Assembly: GCF_041227145.1 (NCBI RefSeq) | Contig: NZ_JBGFSP010000003.1 | Location: 558,001-622,000, forward strand | Direction of reading: 5' to 3' | From: Bacteroides sp. AN502(2024) | GTDB taxonomy: Bacteria; Bacteroidota; Bacteroidia; Bacteroidales; Bacteroidaceae | DNA length: 64,000 bases | In this document: piece after piece, positions 1 to 10,700 of the stretch | Position numbering within the stretch: the first letter of the stretch is position 1 | How the letters are laid out: each line of letters starts with the position of its first letter | The notes under the pieces: model-generated | The model's database searches: none | Told to the model about the DNA's origin: nothing | Seen by the model: the letters and a program-made list of their open reading frames with translations, nothing else | Translations under genes and position numbers: made by a program

Positions 1-94
1 GCGCATTTTGACACACCTTCTCTTTTTTCTTTTTTTATCATAGGACATGAGAAAAAACTTCTCGCCAACCTTATATAAAAAAAACAAAAGAAGA
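1..94. repeat. Partial end of a third 94-bp-type repeat plus spacer
   Basis: At 9-17 the sequence TGACACACC, followed by TTCTC, matches the right terminus of the repeat described at 95-188 with one changed base. The body of that third copy would lie off the left edge of the window. The bases from about 24 to 90 are AT-rich with no gene or promoter that I can support. The TGACACACC at 9-17 and the GGTGTGTCA within 95-104 form an inverted pair. Confidence 0.45.
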
Positions 95-188
95 GGGTGT
101 GTCAAAATTCCCTTTTTGAAGAAATGACCCCTGCTATAGCTATCTGTAGCAGGGGTAAATCTTTATATTCAGGCATTATGACACACCC
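95..188. repeat. MITE-like 94-bp repeat with internal hairpin, copy 1
   Basis: The element begins GGGTGTGTCA (95-104) and ends TGACACACCC (179-188), a perfect 10-bp terminal inverted repeat that extends to 14 bp with the flanking AAGA and TCTT. Its centre holds a hairpin, ACCCCTGCT, a 12-nt loop, then AGCAGGGGT. A second copy about 56 kb away (56248-56340) is nearly identical over its whole length. Both copies sit just downstream of a minus-strand gene (here the decarboxylase beta subunit), so the hairpin may act as a 3' end or terminator. It could instead be a small non-autonomous transposable element; no transposase gene is attached. Confidence 0.75.
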
Positions 189-254
189 TCTTTTATTCAT
201 TTAAGGCTTTTCAAATATTCAGCCTCTTTACTACTCATATCAGTTGCTTCAGCA

Positions 255-1490
255 TTACGCAAGGAAAGAAATCAACACACCCGCAGCTACGGCAGAACCG
301 ATTACTCCGGAGATGTTGCTTGCCATACAATATTGCAATACGTGATTCTTCGGATCGTATTTCAAAGCTATCTCATTGGCAACACGGCTCGCCATCGGAA
401 CGGCACTCAAACCGGTTGCACCGATAAGCGGATTGATTTTCTTCTTCGAGAAAAGATTTACGAGTTTTACAAAGAAGATGCCACCGGTAATGGAAAGAGC
501 GAATGCAAGGAACCCACCGATCACGATACCGATTGTTGTCCAGTTAAGAAATGCTTCAGCCGTCATCGTTGCCCCAACAGACAATCCGAGGAAAATGGTT
601 GCAGCATTCATGATACTGTTGGAAGCTGCATCGAACAAGCGGAATGTGTTGGTACCGATTTCTTTCACCAAGTTACCAAACATCAGCATACCAATCAAAG
701 GCACTGCACTTGGCACGAAGAGAGCAACAACGGTAGTTACCACAATCGGGAAGATAATCTTCAACACACGCAGGTTCTTGATTTCAGTCTTTGAAGGATA
801 CATTTTTTCCTGTTCTTTCATGTTAATGCTCAACTCCTTCTTAGTGCAGAACAGTTTCACTACCAACGGAATAATCACAGGGACAAGCGCCATGTACGAA
901 TAAGCTGCAATGGCAATCGGGCCCAGCAGATGTGGTGCCAGCTTGATGGTTGTAAAGATGGCTGTCGGACCATCCGCACCACCGATAATACCCAAAGAAG
1001 CAGCTTCTTTCGGAGTGAATCCCATCAGAATAGCTACCAGCAATACGGTAAAGATACCCAACTGTGCGGCTGCACCGAAAATAGAAAGACGCAGGTTGCG
1101 TAACATCGGTCCGAAATCTGTCAACGCACCGACCCCCATAAAAATAACCGGAGGCAGGAAACCTGTTTTAATCAGCATATAGTAAATAAAGTTCATCAGA
1201 CCCAATTCATGGGCAATGTCATGCAAAGGCATTTCCCAGATGTTCTTCAACACTCCGTTTACCATCACCATACCATTCTCATCGGCCTGAATCACGCCCA
1301 TATCTCCTCCGGGAAAGTTGGCTAACAACACACCGAAAGCAATAGGAACAAGCAACAACGGCTCGTACTGTTTCTTAATACCCAGATAGAGCAAAACGAA
1401 CGCAATAGCATACATTATCAGAAACTGCGGATCGGCAATGATATTGCTGAACGCAGTCATGTCATACAAATTCTCAAATATTTCGTTCAT
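255..1490 (-). CDS. oadB: Na+-transporting oxaloacetate decarboxylase-type beta subunit
   Basis: This 411-residue integral membrane protein belongs to the OadB/GcdB/MmdB family, the beta subunit that decarboxylates carboxybiotin and pumps Na+ across the inner membrane. Supporting features are the many hydrophobic segments and the family motifs GIIGGADGPTAIF (about 167-179) and the C-terminal NHVLQYCMASNISGVIGSA stretch. Length is normal for Bacteroidetes members, which carry an N-terminal extension. Its start codon overlaps the stop of the alpha subunit gene (TAATG), which suggests translational coupling. Together with the alpha and gamma genes it forms a three-gene operon. Substrate cannot be settled from the beta subunit alone, since oxaloacetate, methylmalonyl-CoA and glutaconyl-CoA systems share it. 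Confidence 0.93.
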   Translation of the reverse strand: MNEIFENLYDMTAFSNIIADPQFLIMYAIAFVLLYLGIKKQYEPLLLVPIAFGVLLANFPGGDMGVIQADENGMVMVNGVLKNIWEMPLHDIAHELGLMNFIYYMLIKTGFLPPVIFMGVGALTDFGPMLRNLRLSIFGAAAQLGIFTVLLVAILMGFTPKEAASLGIIGGADGPTAIFTTIKLAPHLLGPIAIAAYSYMALVPVIIPLVVKLFCTKKELSINMKEQEKMYPSKTEIKNLRVLKIIFPIVVTTVVALFVPSAVPLIGMLMFGNLVKEIGTNTFRLFDAASNSIMNAATIFLGLSVGATMTAEAFLNWTTIGIVIGGFLAFALSITGGIFFVKLVNLFSKKKINPLIGATGLSAVPMASRVANEIALKYDPKNHVLQYCMASNISGVIGSAVAAGVLISFLA

Positions 1491-3319
1491 TATCCTATCT
1501 TCATTAATACATCATCTTCTGAAACAGCATCTCCCGGGTTGGCACAGATAGCAGTCACCGTACCACCAAACTCTGCACGAATAGCATTGTAGGTCTTCAT
1601 CGCTTCCACATAGCAGATTACATCCCCTTCTTTCACGGTGTCACCCACTTTCAAAGCGGTTTCCTGCGCATTCTTCACCAAGAAGAACTTGCCTTCCAAC
1701 GGAGAAAGCACTTCTTTGCCCTCTCCTGCCGGAGCAGCACCCGCAGGAGCAACGGGAAGTTCGGTATCGCCGTAAGCCACCGTCACACGATAAGCCTGTC
1801 CGTCTACCTGCACGGTCAGTGTTTTCGGTTTGGCATCCTCTGTCGGTGATTTATCTTTTTCGACACGGCGTTTAGCCACATCTTCCAAGAAGTCTTTTTT
1901 GGCTTTACCACTCTTATAAGCCTCATATTGGGCTGGATGCATGGCATATTCAAAGAGTTCTTCATCATCCTGTCCCACTTCCCATTTATTCTCTTTCATC
2001 ATCTTGCGATATTTATCGAGAGCATCGGGATAGTTATCCTGTGGATTGCCTTCGAAGAACTTACGGCCTTCACGCTCTGCCTTTTCTATGATTTCAGGAG
2101 CAAGTTTGCCCGGTAAACGTCCGGCTTTACCCAAAATCATATCCCAAATATCATCGGCAATCATTCCCCAGCGCTCTTTTCCCTTTTCCATTGCCATCAC
2201 GTTCATCATTGCAAGATTCTTGACATATTGGCTAAACGGAGTCACCAATGGAGGATAACCCACACGAGGCCATACATAAGCTACTTCATCAAACAGTTTG
2301 ATGAGAAGCTGATCTTGTGTCATAAACGGCAAATTGCGTTTTGCCTTATACTTATTGATAGATTCCAGATTGGATTCGAGATCGGCCATCAAACTACCCA
2401 TCATGCCGCCGGGAAGTCCGGGAGCAATCAGCAAGGAGTTCATCAGGCGATTTTTCGGACTGATATACAAGCCAAGAAAGTCGTCCATAAATTCCTGAAT
2501 CATGCCGCGCACCTTCATGTAGGCTTCCATATTGATTTCAGGCACTTGATATCCGGCATCTTTCAACATCGCCTGCACGCTAAGCAAGTCTGCATGACCT
2601 GTTCCCCATGAAAGCGGTTCCATACCCACATCGATATAGTCGCAACCGGCTTCACATACTTCGAGGATGCTTGCCATATTGAATCCGGGACCTGCATGGC
2701 TATGATACTGAACGGGGATTTCGGGATGTGTAGCCTTGATATTTGCCACGATTTTGCCTAATGATACGGGGCGACCGATGCCTGCCATGTCTTTGATACA
2801 GATTTCGTCTGCTCCCAGTTTGATAAGTTCCAATGCCATATTAGTGTAGTACTCTACGGTATGGATAGGCGAATGAGTGATACAAAGAGAACATTGTGAA
2901 ATCATGCCTGCTTCCTTTGCATATTTGATGGAGGGAGCAATATTACGTACATCGTTCAATCCGCAGAACGTACGGGTGATATCTGTTCCTTGTGCTTTCT
3001 TTACTTTATAGAATAATTTGCGGACGTCTGCCGGAACAGGGCTCATACGGAGTCCGTTCAGTGCGCGGTCGAGCATATGAGTTTGAATACCGGCTTCATG
3101 GAACGGTTTTGTCCATTCGCGCACAGCTTTATTCGGGTTTTCACCAAACAATAAATTTACCTGTTCAAAACCTCCGCCATTTGTTTCTACACGGGCAAAA
3201 CAGCCCATTTCAATAATGGCAGGAGCTACCTTTACGAGTTGATCTACACGAGGTACGTATTTTCCGGCAGATTGCCACATATCTCGGAAAACCAGACTAA
3301 ACTTAACTTCTCTTTTCAT
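1490..3319 (-). CDS. oadA: Oxaloacetate decarboxylase alpha / pyruvate carboxylase B-type subunit with biotin domain
   Basis: The 609-residue protein has an N-terminal carboxyltransferase TIM-barrel, a conserved C-terminal carboxylase region, a flexible Ala/Pro/Gly linker near 525-540 and a biotinyl domain. Visible motifs are the KDMAG lysine (K176, carbamylated in the family), the metal-binding HSH pair (H206, H208) and the biotin site EAMKT (K575). It transfers CO2 from the 2-oxoacid to biotin, which the beta subunit then decarboxylates. The usual N-terminal TxLRDAHQS motif is replaced by SLVFRDMWQS, so this is a divergent branch; the metal-binding Asp is kept. No biotin carboxylase gene is adjacent, which favours a decarboxylase role over an ATP-dependent carboxylase. 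Confidence 0.88.
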   Translation of the reverse strand: MKREVKFSLVFRDMWQSAGKYVPRVDQLVKVAPAIIEMGCFARVETNGGGFEQVNLLFGENPNKAVREWTKPFHEAGIQTHMLDRALNGLRMSPVPADVRKLFYKVKKAQGTDITRTFCGLNDVRNIAPSIKYAKEAGMISQCSLCITHSPIHTVEYYTNMALELIKLGADEICIKDMAGIGRPVSLGKIVANIKATHPEIPVQYHSHAGPGFNMASILEVCEAGCDYIDVGMEPLSWGTGHADLLSVQAMLKDAGYQVPEINMEAYMKVRGMIQEFMDDFLGLYISPKNRLMNSLLIAPGLPGGMMGSLMADLESNLESINKYKAKRNLPFMTQDQLLIKLFDEVAYVWPRVGYPPLVTPFSQYVKNLAMMNVMAMEKGKERWGMIADDIWDMILGKAGRLPGKLAPEIIEKAEREGRKFFEGNPQDNYPDALDKYRKMMKENKWEVGQDDEELFEYAMHPAQYEAYKSGKAKKDFLEDVAKRRVEKDKSPTEDAKPKTLTVQVDGQAYRVTVAYGDTELPVAPAGAAPAGEGKEVLSPLEGKFFLVKNAQETALKVGDTVKEGDVICYVEAMKTYNAIRAEFGGTVTAICANPGDAVSEDDVLMKIG

Positions 3320-3344
3320 GTCTTTTTGTGATATTCTTTATAAA

Positions 3345-3605
3345 TTATAACTTTTCTACTTTAGTGATTTTTCCTTTACCATGTGTCACCACGTTCACAG
3401 CAGCTGTAATGGCGGCCAAGATGTTTCCCGGAATAGGGGCAGAACCCTGTGATGCTTCCCGCTTCACAGGAGCTATTTCTTCAGGGGCGTACTTATTGAC
3501 CAATGCAATCAATAACTTACCTAAATAAATCACAATCAGCAGAATAACAAACACGGTAGCCATTCCGACCACCATCAGCAGGATCGCTGTTTCGATATTT
3601 TCCAT
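3345..3605 (-). CDS. oadG: Oxaloacetate decarboxylase gamma-type subunit
   Basis: This small protein starts at the Met of MENIETAILL (3605), giving 86 residues; an upstream in-frame extension to 3662 lacks family character. One N-terminal transmembrane helix (about 6-30) is followed by a soluble tail. OadG family proteins anchor the alpha subunit to the membrane beta subunit. It is the first gene of the operon, 25 bp upstream of the alpha subunit gene. Sequence conservation in this family is low, so the call rests on size, topology and position. Confidence 0.82.
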   Translation of the reverse strand: MENIETAILLMVVGMATVFVILLIVIYLGKLLIALVNKYAPEEIAPVKREASQGSAPIPGNILAAITAAVNVVTHGKGKITKVEKL

Positions 3606-3863
3606 ATAATAAACTATTAATATTTTAAATTGTTCGTCTAAAAAAACGTCCGAAAATACCAAATTCTTACTATAAAATAAATTAAGAAAGGATTATAAAG
3701 TATAAAAACGTCATTTCTCTGATTGGCAACCAGATGATCTGCGATTGGACGACTCATGGCAGTTCCCTAATTATCGTCTCTTCAAAAAATATAAGAGAAA
3801 GCCCCTCAACTTTCTCTCACACTCTGACAACACAATCATTAAATAAAATCAACGGAATATACC

Positions 3864-5447
3864 CTAAAATTCACTTGTAAAGTGGAATTTGATGTGTTTA
3901 AAATCCATCTGAGCCATCTGAAGCACATAACCGGAGTCTGCCAGAAACACATCGCGCCCTTCTCTATCCTTTGCCATATACTGGTATTTACGTTTCTTGA
4001 AGGCTTCCAGTTCTGCGGGATCATCGCTTTCTATCCAGCAGGCCTTGTAAAGACTTACCGGTTCCCAGCGACAGGACGCATTGTACTCATTCAACAAACG
4101 ATACTGAATCACCTCAAACTGTAACTGCCCCACCGTACCGATAATCTTACGACCATTGAACTGATTGACAAACAACTGTGCAACACCTTCATCCATCAAC
4201 TGGTCAACCCCTTTTGCCAACTGTTTCTGTTTCATAGGATCCGCATTTTCGATATATTTGAACATCTCCGGTGAGAAACTTGGCAACCCGCGAAAATGAA
4301 GCATTTCACCTTCTGTCAGCGTATCGCCAATCTTAAAGGTTCCATTATCAGGCAAACCGATAATATCTCCTGCATAGGCTTCGTCAATCGTTGTTTTACG
4401 CTGTGCCATAAATTGGGTGGGCGATGAAAAACGCATAGTCTTTCCATGACGGACATGCATATAAGGAGCATTGCGCACAAACTTACCGGAACAAATCTTA
4501 CAAAATGCCACACAAGAGCGATGGTTGGGATCGATATTGGCGGTTATCTTAAAGATGAAGCCGGTAAATTTCGGTTCGTCGGGGTTCACTTCGCGCTCTT
4601 CCGCCTGTACAGGGCGAGGGCTGGGAGCTATCTCTACGAAACAGTTCAGCAACTCTTGTACACCGAAATTGTTCAACGCTGAACCAAAGAATACAGGTGC
4701 ACAGTCTCCTGCCAAGTAGGATTCCGAATCAAATTCGGGATAAACGCCTTCGATCAGTTCCAGATCGCCACGCAGCTTATCTGCCAATGGCTTGCCGATT
4801 TGCCGGTCCAGTTCTTCTGTATGAATATCAACCGCAACTTTTTCCGTTACCATTTGTTTGGAAGGCTGATACAGGTCCAGTTTCTGTTCATAGATATTGT
4901 ATACTCCTTTGAAACGCGCTCCCTGCTCGATGGGCCAGGACAAGGGACGAACCTGAATCATCAGTTCTTCTTCAAGTTCATCAAGCAAGTCGAACGGGTC
5001 TTTTCCTTCACGGTCCATTTTGTTAACAAAGATAATTACCGGAGTTTTTCTCATACGGCATACCTCCATCAGTTTACGCGTCTGCGTTTCCACACCTTTC
5101 GCACCGTCCACAACAATGATTACGCTGTCCACAGCAGTCAGTGTGCGGTATGTATCTTCGGCAAAGTCCTGGTGTCCCGGAGTATCGAGGATATTGATTT
5201 TATAACCCCGATAATCGAACTCCATCACGGAAGTCGTTACCGAAATTCCACGCTGTTTCTCGATTTCCATCCAGTCGGACGTAGCCGTCTTTTTTATTTT
5301 ATTACTTTTTACAGCACCTGCAACCTGTATCTGACCACCGAAAAGTAATAGCTTTTCCGTCAATGATGTCTTACCGGCATCCGGATGCGCAATAATGGCG
5401 AACGTCCGCCTTCTCAAAATTTCTGTATTATCTGCCATATATATCAT
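3864..5447 (-). CDS. prfC: Peptide chain release factor 3
   Basis: A 527-residue translational GTPase that removes RF1/RF2 from the ribosome after peptide release. The G1 motif AHPDAGKT lies at about 20-27, followed by DTPGHQDF (G3) and [10 protein letters not shown] (G4), which is diagnostic of RF3. The ATG at 5445-5447 overlaps the stop of the upstream rhamnose reductase gene (ATGA); a second ATG three codons later (MADNTE) is equally plausible. The 200-bp gap downstream to the decarboxylase operon shows no clear gene. Function and length are standard. Confidence 0.96.
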   Translation of the reverse strand: MIYMADNTEILRRRTFAIIAHPDAGKTSLTEKLLLFGGQIQVAGAVKSNKIKKTATSDWMEIEKQRGISVTTSVMEFDYRGYKINILDTPGHQDFAEDTYRTLTAVDSVIIVVDGAKGVETQTRKLMEVCRMRKTPVIIFVNKMDREGKDPFDLLDELEEELMIQVRPLSWPIEQGARFKGVYNIYEQKLDLYQPSKQMVTEKVAVDIHTEELDRQIGKPLADKLRGDLELIEGVYPEFDSESYLAGDCAPVFFGSALNNFGVQELLNCFVEIAPSPRPVQAEEREVNPDEPKFTGFIFKITANIDPNHRSCVAFCKICSGKFVRNAPYMHVRHGKTMRFSSPTQFMAQRKTTIDEAYAGDIIGLPDNGTFKIGDTLTEGEMLHFRGLPSFSPEMFKYIENADPMKQKQLAKGVDQLMDEGVAQLFVNQFNGRKIIGTVGQLQFEVIQYRLLNEYNASCRWEPVSLYKACWIESDDPAELEAFKKRKYQYMAKDREGRDVFLADSGYVLQMAQMDFKHIKFHFTSEF

Positions 5448-6292
5448 AAGGTGTCAATGCATCGTTTAAGACTCTCCTCCCAATGAGGAATCTCGATGCC
5501 GAACATTGTTTTTATCTTTGTCTTATCAAGTACGGAATAGGCGGGACGGTTGGCCTTGGCCGGATATTCCGCCGTATGCAAAGGTCTTACCTTGCACGAA
5601 GTGATTCCTGCCAGACGATGGATAGCTATCGTAAAGTCATACCACGAACAGACTCCCTCGTTAGTGAAATGATAGATGCCACGAACTATACCTTTATTGA
5701 TAATAGTATAGATGGCCCGCGCCAGATCATTAGCATACGTCGGGGTTCCAATCTGGTCGAAAACAACTCCCAAGCTATCACGCTCCTTTCCGAGACGGAT
5801 CATCGTCTTCACGAAATTATTGCCAAAAGTAGAATAGAGCCATGCAGTACGGATAACGACCGCTTTCTCGCAGTTATTCATCACAGCATACTCACCTTCC
5901 AGCTTGGTGGCACCGTATACGGAGTCCGGACAAGGGGCACAGTCTTCGGTGTATGGAATGTGTGCAGCACCATCGAACACATAGTCAGTAGACACTTGTA
6001 TCATGGCAGCCCCATTGGCTTGCGCAGCACTTGCTAACTGCTTCGGTGCTTCACAATTCAATTTGTATGCTAATTCCTGATTATCTTCCGCCTTGTCTAC
6101 TGCTGTATAAGCGGCACAATTCACGACAAGTTCAATCCGTTTCTCTGCTATATAAGTCCAAACAGCTTGCGCATCACAGATATCGAGCTCCTGCACATCT
6201 GTGAAGTAATACGTATGTTGCGGATTCTCTTTTGCAAGCACCTGCATCTCATTGCCAAGCTGACCGTTGGCACCTGTTACCAAAATTCTCAT
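5444..6292 (-). CDS. rfbD: dTDP-4-dehydrorhamnose reductase
   Basis: A 282-residue SDR-family protein catalysing the last step of dTDP-L-rhamnose synthesis, reduction of dTDP-4-dehydrorhamnose with NAD(P)H. The Rossmann motif [10 protein letters not shown] is at 7-16, DYVFDG at about 104-109, and the catalytic YGATK (Y, K) near 126-130. Other rhamnose genes (rfbA, B, C) are not in the window, so the enzyme probably works with genes elsewhere, or the gene has a housekeeping location. It starts directly after the stop of the upstream gene and overlaps prfC by 4 bp. Confidence 0.93.
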   Translation of the reverse strand: MRILVTGANGQLGNEMQVLAKENPQHTYYFTDVQELDICDAQAVWTYIAEKRIELVVNCAAYTAVDKAEDNQELAYKLNCEAPKQLASAAQANGAAMIQVSTDYVFDGAAHIPYTEDCAPCPDSVYGATKLEGEYAVMNNCEKAVVIRTAWLYSTFGNNFVKTMIRLGKERDSLGVVFDQIGTPTYANDLARAIYTIINKGIVRGIYHFTNEGVCSWYDFTIAIHRLAGITSCKVRPLHTAEYPAKANRPAYSVLDKTKIKTMFGIEIPHWEESLKRCIDTL

Positions 6293-6838
6293 TTATTCAT
6301 CCAGTTTTAATTCACCTTTACGGTCTTTATCATAATAGTTTGCCAACATTGAAAGGAAACTGGTAATAGCCTCCACCGCCTTAGCAGTCCCTTCGCTGAT
6401 AGATTTCTTTTGAAGACGAAGCAGGAGCACTCCGTACAACGCTTCAAAGCAAGTTTCTAATTCTGGTTCGTCTTTCTTGCCGTTTTTATTTCGCAATTCT
6501 ACGATAAATGGCAATGCTTTGAAATAGGCGGCACTGTAAAACGGGAATTTAGGGGAAGAAGCCAATACATTGTGTAAATCAGTCAGATTGATAATCACAT
6601 TCTTATTGATCTGCAGATGACCTTTTTCCCGTACTCCTTCCTCGCTCATCATCGTTATCAGATTAGTATACCATTCTCTCATAGCAGGCTGCCGATCTTG
6701 CGGATATCGGGCTATCACATTTGCCTCCATCTCTTCCAGTTCACAATGATTGGCACGGATCAAATCTTCCTCTTGCCACATATATATAAGGTATTCGGCA
6801 ATATTCTTTTCCTTCAAATGTTGTGCTATCTGATTCAT
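6293..6838 (-). CDS. Conserved Bacteroidetes protein, DUF4924-like
   Basis: The start is taken at MNQIAQHLKE (6838), giving 181 residues; upstream in-frame sequence overlaps the LysE gene and reads as out-of-frame translation. The protein is predicted soluble, helical and charged, with no catalytic motif I can identify. It resembles the DUF4924 family by memory of its start (IAQxLKEKNIAEYLIYMWQxEDLIR). It lies between the LysE-type gene (12 bp upstream) and rfbD (0 bp), so it is co-transcribed with both. No function is proposed. Confidence 0.8.
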   Translation of the reverse strand: MNQIAQHLKEKNIAEYLIYMWQEEDLIRANHCELEEMEANVIARYPQDRQPAMREWYTNLITMMSEEGVREKGHLQINKNVIINLTDLHNVLASSPKFPFYSAAYFKALPFIVELRNKNGKKDEPELETCFEALYGVLLLRLQKKSISEGTAKAVEAITSFLSMLANYYDKDRKGELKLDE

Positions 6839-6849
6839 TATGTTATCTC

Positions 6850-7503
6850 TTAATAAAGTGACTCTCCCAACAAAGTATAAATCAATCCGGCAACAGATAC
6901 CAGCATTACGATACTTCCTACAACGCGATTCAGTATCCAGATACCACGCAAGTTGAATTTTGTACGCACTTTGTTCACAAAGTAGGTAATGCCAAACCAC
7001 CAGGTCAATGCTCCTATAGCAATTGCAAGATACCCTGTGATCTCTTCAAATACCAGAACTCCCGGCTGCACAAAGGCAAAGCGGGCAAAAAGTCCGATAA
7101 ACAGAAAGATTATCAAGGGATTGGATAGAGTAACGAAAAAGGCGGTAATAAAATTATGGAAATAAGAGCCTTTGCTGGACGAAGCCGGACGAATGGATTG
7201 CACCGGATTACTACGAAAGGTATATATACCAAAAAGGAGTAGCATGACACTCCCCAATAACTGCAGATAGAAAATATTCTTATTGATATAATCGAACACA
7301 AAACTCATCCCGTAACCGGTAAGCAAAGCGTATGCTATATCGCTTAACGAGGCTCCCAGCCCCGTTACAAATCCGTACCAACGCCCTTTATTCAGAGTCC
7401 TCTGGATACATAATACGCCCACCGGACCGAGAGGTGCGGACACAACAACGCCAATAATAAAGCCTTTCACTAATATATCGAATATGGTCTCTATCTGAAT
7501 CAT
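6850..7503 (-). CDS. LysE/RhtB-family transporter
   Basis: Starting at MIQIETIFDI (7503) the protein has 217 residues and about six hydrophobic segments. The family signature GVVVSAPLGPVGVLCIQRTL lies near 18-37, and GLGASLSDIAYALL follows. Family members export amino acids or related small molecules across the inner membrane; the substrate here is unknown. It heads the tightly spaced minus-strand run LysE, DUF4924-like, rfbD, prfC, whose promoter must lie in the 258-bp region shared with purL. Confidence 0.85.
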   Translation of the reverse strand: MIQIETIFDILVKGFIIGVVVSAPLGPVGVLCIQRTLNKGRWYGFVTGLGASLSDIAYALLTGYGMSFVFDYINKNIFYLQLLGSVMLLLFGIYTFRSNPVQSIRPASSSKGSYFHNFITAFFVTLSNPLIIFLFIGLFARFAFVQPGVLVFEEITGYLAIAIGALTWWFGITYFVNKVRTKFNLRGIWILNRVVGSIVMLVSVAGLIYTLLGESLY

Positions 7504-7673
7504 GTCGCAAATATCGCACTTTTTTGTGATATGGGGATAGTATATTAACGTTTTTTCCACACAAGAATCACTATATATAGCGCCAATAAGTAAAATGTAC
7601 ATCGAAAATAAACATATTAAATAAGGTATAGGAATTTATTCTCATTTTTTTTCCTACCACCAACGAAATTGAT

Positions 7674-7681
7674 TATCTTTG
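7674..7681 (+). promoter_or_regulatory. Promoter -7 element for purL
   Basis: TATCTTTG fits the Bacteroides -7 consensus TAnnTTTG. A clear TTTG -33 box is not present at the expected distance; a T-rich tract lies there instead. Transcription would start near 7688, giving a leader of about 75 nt before the purL ATG. Confidence 0.6.
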
Positions 7682-7722
7682 CGCCACAGAAAAAGAGAAG
7701 AGTTTCTCCTACAGGAACTTCA

Positions 7723-7753
7723 ATCGTAAAATCGTAAATCGTAAAATTGTAAA
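7723..7753 (+). repeat. Short tandem repeats in the purL leader
   Basis: Four copies of ATCGTAAA or ATTGTAAA begin at 7723, 7731, 7738 and 7746, ending 8 bp before the purL start codon. The repeats are AT-rich and would keep the ribosome-binding region unstructured. There is no Shine-Dalgarno sequence, as is usual for Bacteroides. Confidence 0.6.
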
Positions 7754-7761
7754 TATACAAC

Positions 7762-10700
7762 ATGATTCTTTTTTTCAGAACCCCTTCCAGGAGCGTGATT
7801 GCCGTAGAGAGCAACCATCAGCTCATCCCTGACGAAAGTAATAAACTCTGCTGGCTTTTTGGCGAAGCCGTGATGGAAAGTGAAGAAAACCTGAAAGGCT
7901 GTTTCGTTGGCCCGCGCCGCGAAATGATCACTCCTTGGAGTACAAACGCAGTAGAAATCACCCAGAACATGGGGCTCGAAGGCATCAGCCGCATCGAGGA
8001 ATACTTCCCTGTTAAGGACGAAAACGCAGACTACGACCCAATGCTCCAACGCATGTATAAAGGACTCGACCCAAATGTATTCACGACAAACCGTCAGCCG
8101 GAACCGCTCATCTACATCGAAGATCTCGAAGTGTACAACGAACAAGAAGGCCTGGCTCTTTCTAAGGAAGAAATGGACTATCTGAAGAAGGTAGAAAAGG
8201 ATCTCGGACGAAAACTGACTGACTCCGAAGTATTCGGTTTCGCCCAAATCAACTCCGAACACTGCCGCCACAAAATCTTCGGCGGAACGTTTATCATCGA
8301 CGGTGTAGAACAGGAGTCTTCCCTGTTCCAGATGATTAAAAAGACGACGCAGGAAAATCCGAATAAAATCATCTCTGCTTATAAAGACAATGTAGCTTTT
8401 GCCGAAGGTCCGGTTGTTGAACAGTTTGCTCCGGCAGATCATTCAAAACCTGATTTTTTCCAGATAAAGGACATCAAGAGTGTAATCTCGCTGAAAGCGG
8501 AAACACATAACTTCCCGACTACCGTAGAACCATTCAACGGTGCTTCAACCGGTACCGGTGGTGAAATCCGCGACCGTATGGGGGGTGGTAAAGGTTCATG
8601 GCCGATTGCAGGTACTGCTGTCTACATGACTTCTTACCCGCGCACCGATGAAGGACGCGAATGGGAAGAAATTCTTCCGGTACGCAAATGGTTGTACCAG
8701 ACTCCGGAACAGATTCTTATCAAAGCATCAAACGGTGCTTCCGACTTCGGTAACAAGTTCGGGCAGCCGCTGATCTGCGGTTCGGTACTGACTTTCGAAC
8801 ATGCGGAAAACAAGGAAGTTTATGGTTACGACAAAGTAATCATGCTTGCCGGCGGTGTAGGTTACGGCACACAACGTGACTGTCTGAAAGGCACACCGGA
8901 AGCAGGAAACAAAGTGGTAGTAATCGGTGGTGACAACTATCGTATTGGACTGGGTGGCGGTTCCGTATCTTCTGTTGATACCGGTCGTTACAGCAGCGGT
9001 ATTGAGTTGAATGCCGTACAACGCGCTAACGCTGAAATGCAGAAACGTGCCAACAACGTGGTACGCGCTCTTTGTGAAGAAGAGGTGAATCCGGTGGTTT
9101 CCATCCATGACCACGGTTCTGCCGGACACGTAAACTGTCTGTCCGAACTCGTGGAAGAATGTGGTGGCTTGATCGACATGAGCAAATTGCCTATCGGTGA
9201 CAAAACTTTGTCTGCCAAAGAAATCATCGCTAACGAGAGCCAGGAACGTATGGGTCTGTTGATTAAGGAAGAAGCCATCGAACATGTACGCAAGATTGCC
9301 GAACGCGAACGCGCTCCGATGTACGTAGTCGGTGAAACCACCGGCGATCATCGTTTCGCTTTCCAACAGGCTGACGGTGTACGTCCGTTTGATCTTGCCG
9401 TAGAACAGATGTTCGGCTCTTCTCCCAAGACATATATGGTAGACAAAACAGTGGAACGTCATTACGAAATGCCGAAATACGAATTGTCTAAGCTACACGA
9501 ATATCTGACGAATGTATTACAGCTTGAAGCTGTTGCCTGCAAAGACTGGTTGACGAATAAGGTAGACCGTTCCGTAACAGGTAAAGTGGCTCGTCAGCAA
9601 TGCCAGGGAGAACTTCAGTTGCCGTTGAGTGACTGTGGTGTCGTAGCACTTGACTACCGTGGCGAAAAAGGCATCGCTACTTCTATCGGACATGCTCCAC
9701 AAGCAGCATTGGCTGATCCGGCCGCCGGTTCTATTCTTTCTGTATCCGAAGCACTGACTAATCTTGTCTGGGCTCCGATGGCGGAAGGCATGGACAGCAT
9801 TTCTCTGTCTGCCAACTGGATGTGGCCTTGCCGTTCTCAAGAAGGTGAAAATGCGCGTCTATACACAGCAGTGAAAGCATTGAGCGATTTTTGTTGTGCA
9901 CTGCAAATCAATGTTCCTACCGGAAAAGACTCTCTGTCTATGACACAGAAATATCCGAACGGTGAAAAAGTGATTTCTCCGGGAACTGTGATTGTTTCAG
10001 CCGGCGGTGAAGTTTCCGATGTGAAGAAAGTGGTATCCCCGGTATTGGTTAACAATGAAAAGACTACGCTTTATCATATTGACTTCAGTTTCGACGAACT
10101 GAAGTTAGGAGGTTCGGCTTTCGCACAATCTTTGGGTAAAGTGGGTGATGAAGTACCTTGCGTACAGGATGCCGAATATTTCCGTGACGCTTTCCTTGCT
10201 GTACAGGAACTTGTGAACAAAGGGTTGATTCTTGCAGGACATGATATTTCTGCCGGTGGTTTGATTACGACATTACTCGAAATGTGCTTCTCTAATGTAG
10301 AAGGCGGTATGGAAATCAGCCTCGACAAAATGAAGGAAGAAGATATCGTTAAGATTCTGTTTGCAGAAAATCCGGGTATCGTTATCCAGATCAGCGATAA
10401 ACATAAAGATGAAGTGAAGAAGATTCTGGAAGAAGCGGGTGTAGGCTATATAAAGTTAGGTAAACCGACTGACGAACGCCACATTTTGGTATCTAAAGGC
10501 GGTGCTACTTATCAGTTTGGTATCGATTACATGCGTGATGTTTGGTACTCTTCTTCTTACCTGCTCGATCGCAAACAATCAATGAACGGTTGTGCTAAAG
10601 CACGTTTCGAAAATTATAAGATGCAACCTGTTGAATTCGCTTTCATGCCGGAATTCAAAGGTAAGCTTTCTCAATATGGTATCACTCCGGACCGTCGTAC

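Noticed and set aside
8728..9462. Long minus-strand frame inside purL
   Set aside because: It is antisense to conserved purL sequence, with a Cys/His/Phe-rich shadow composition and no initiation context.
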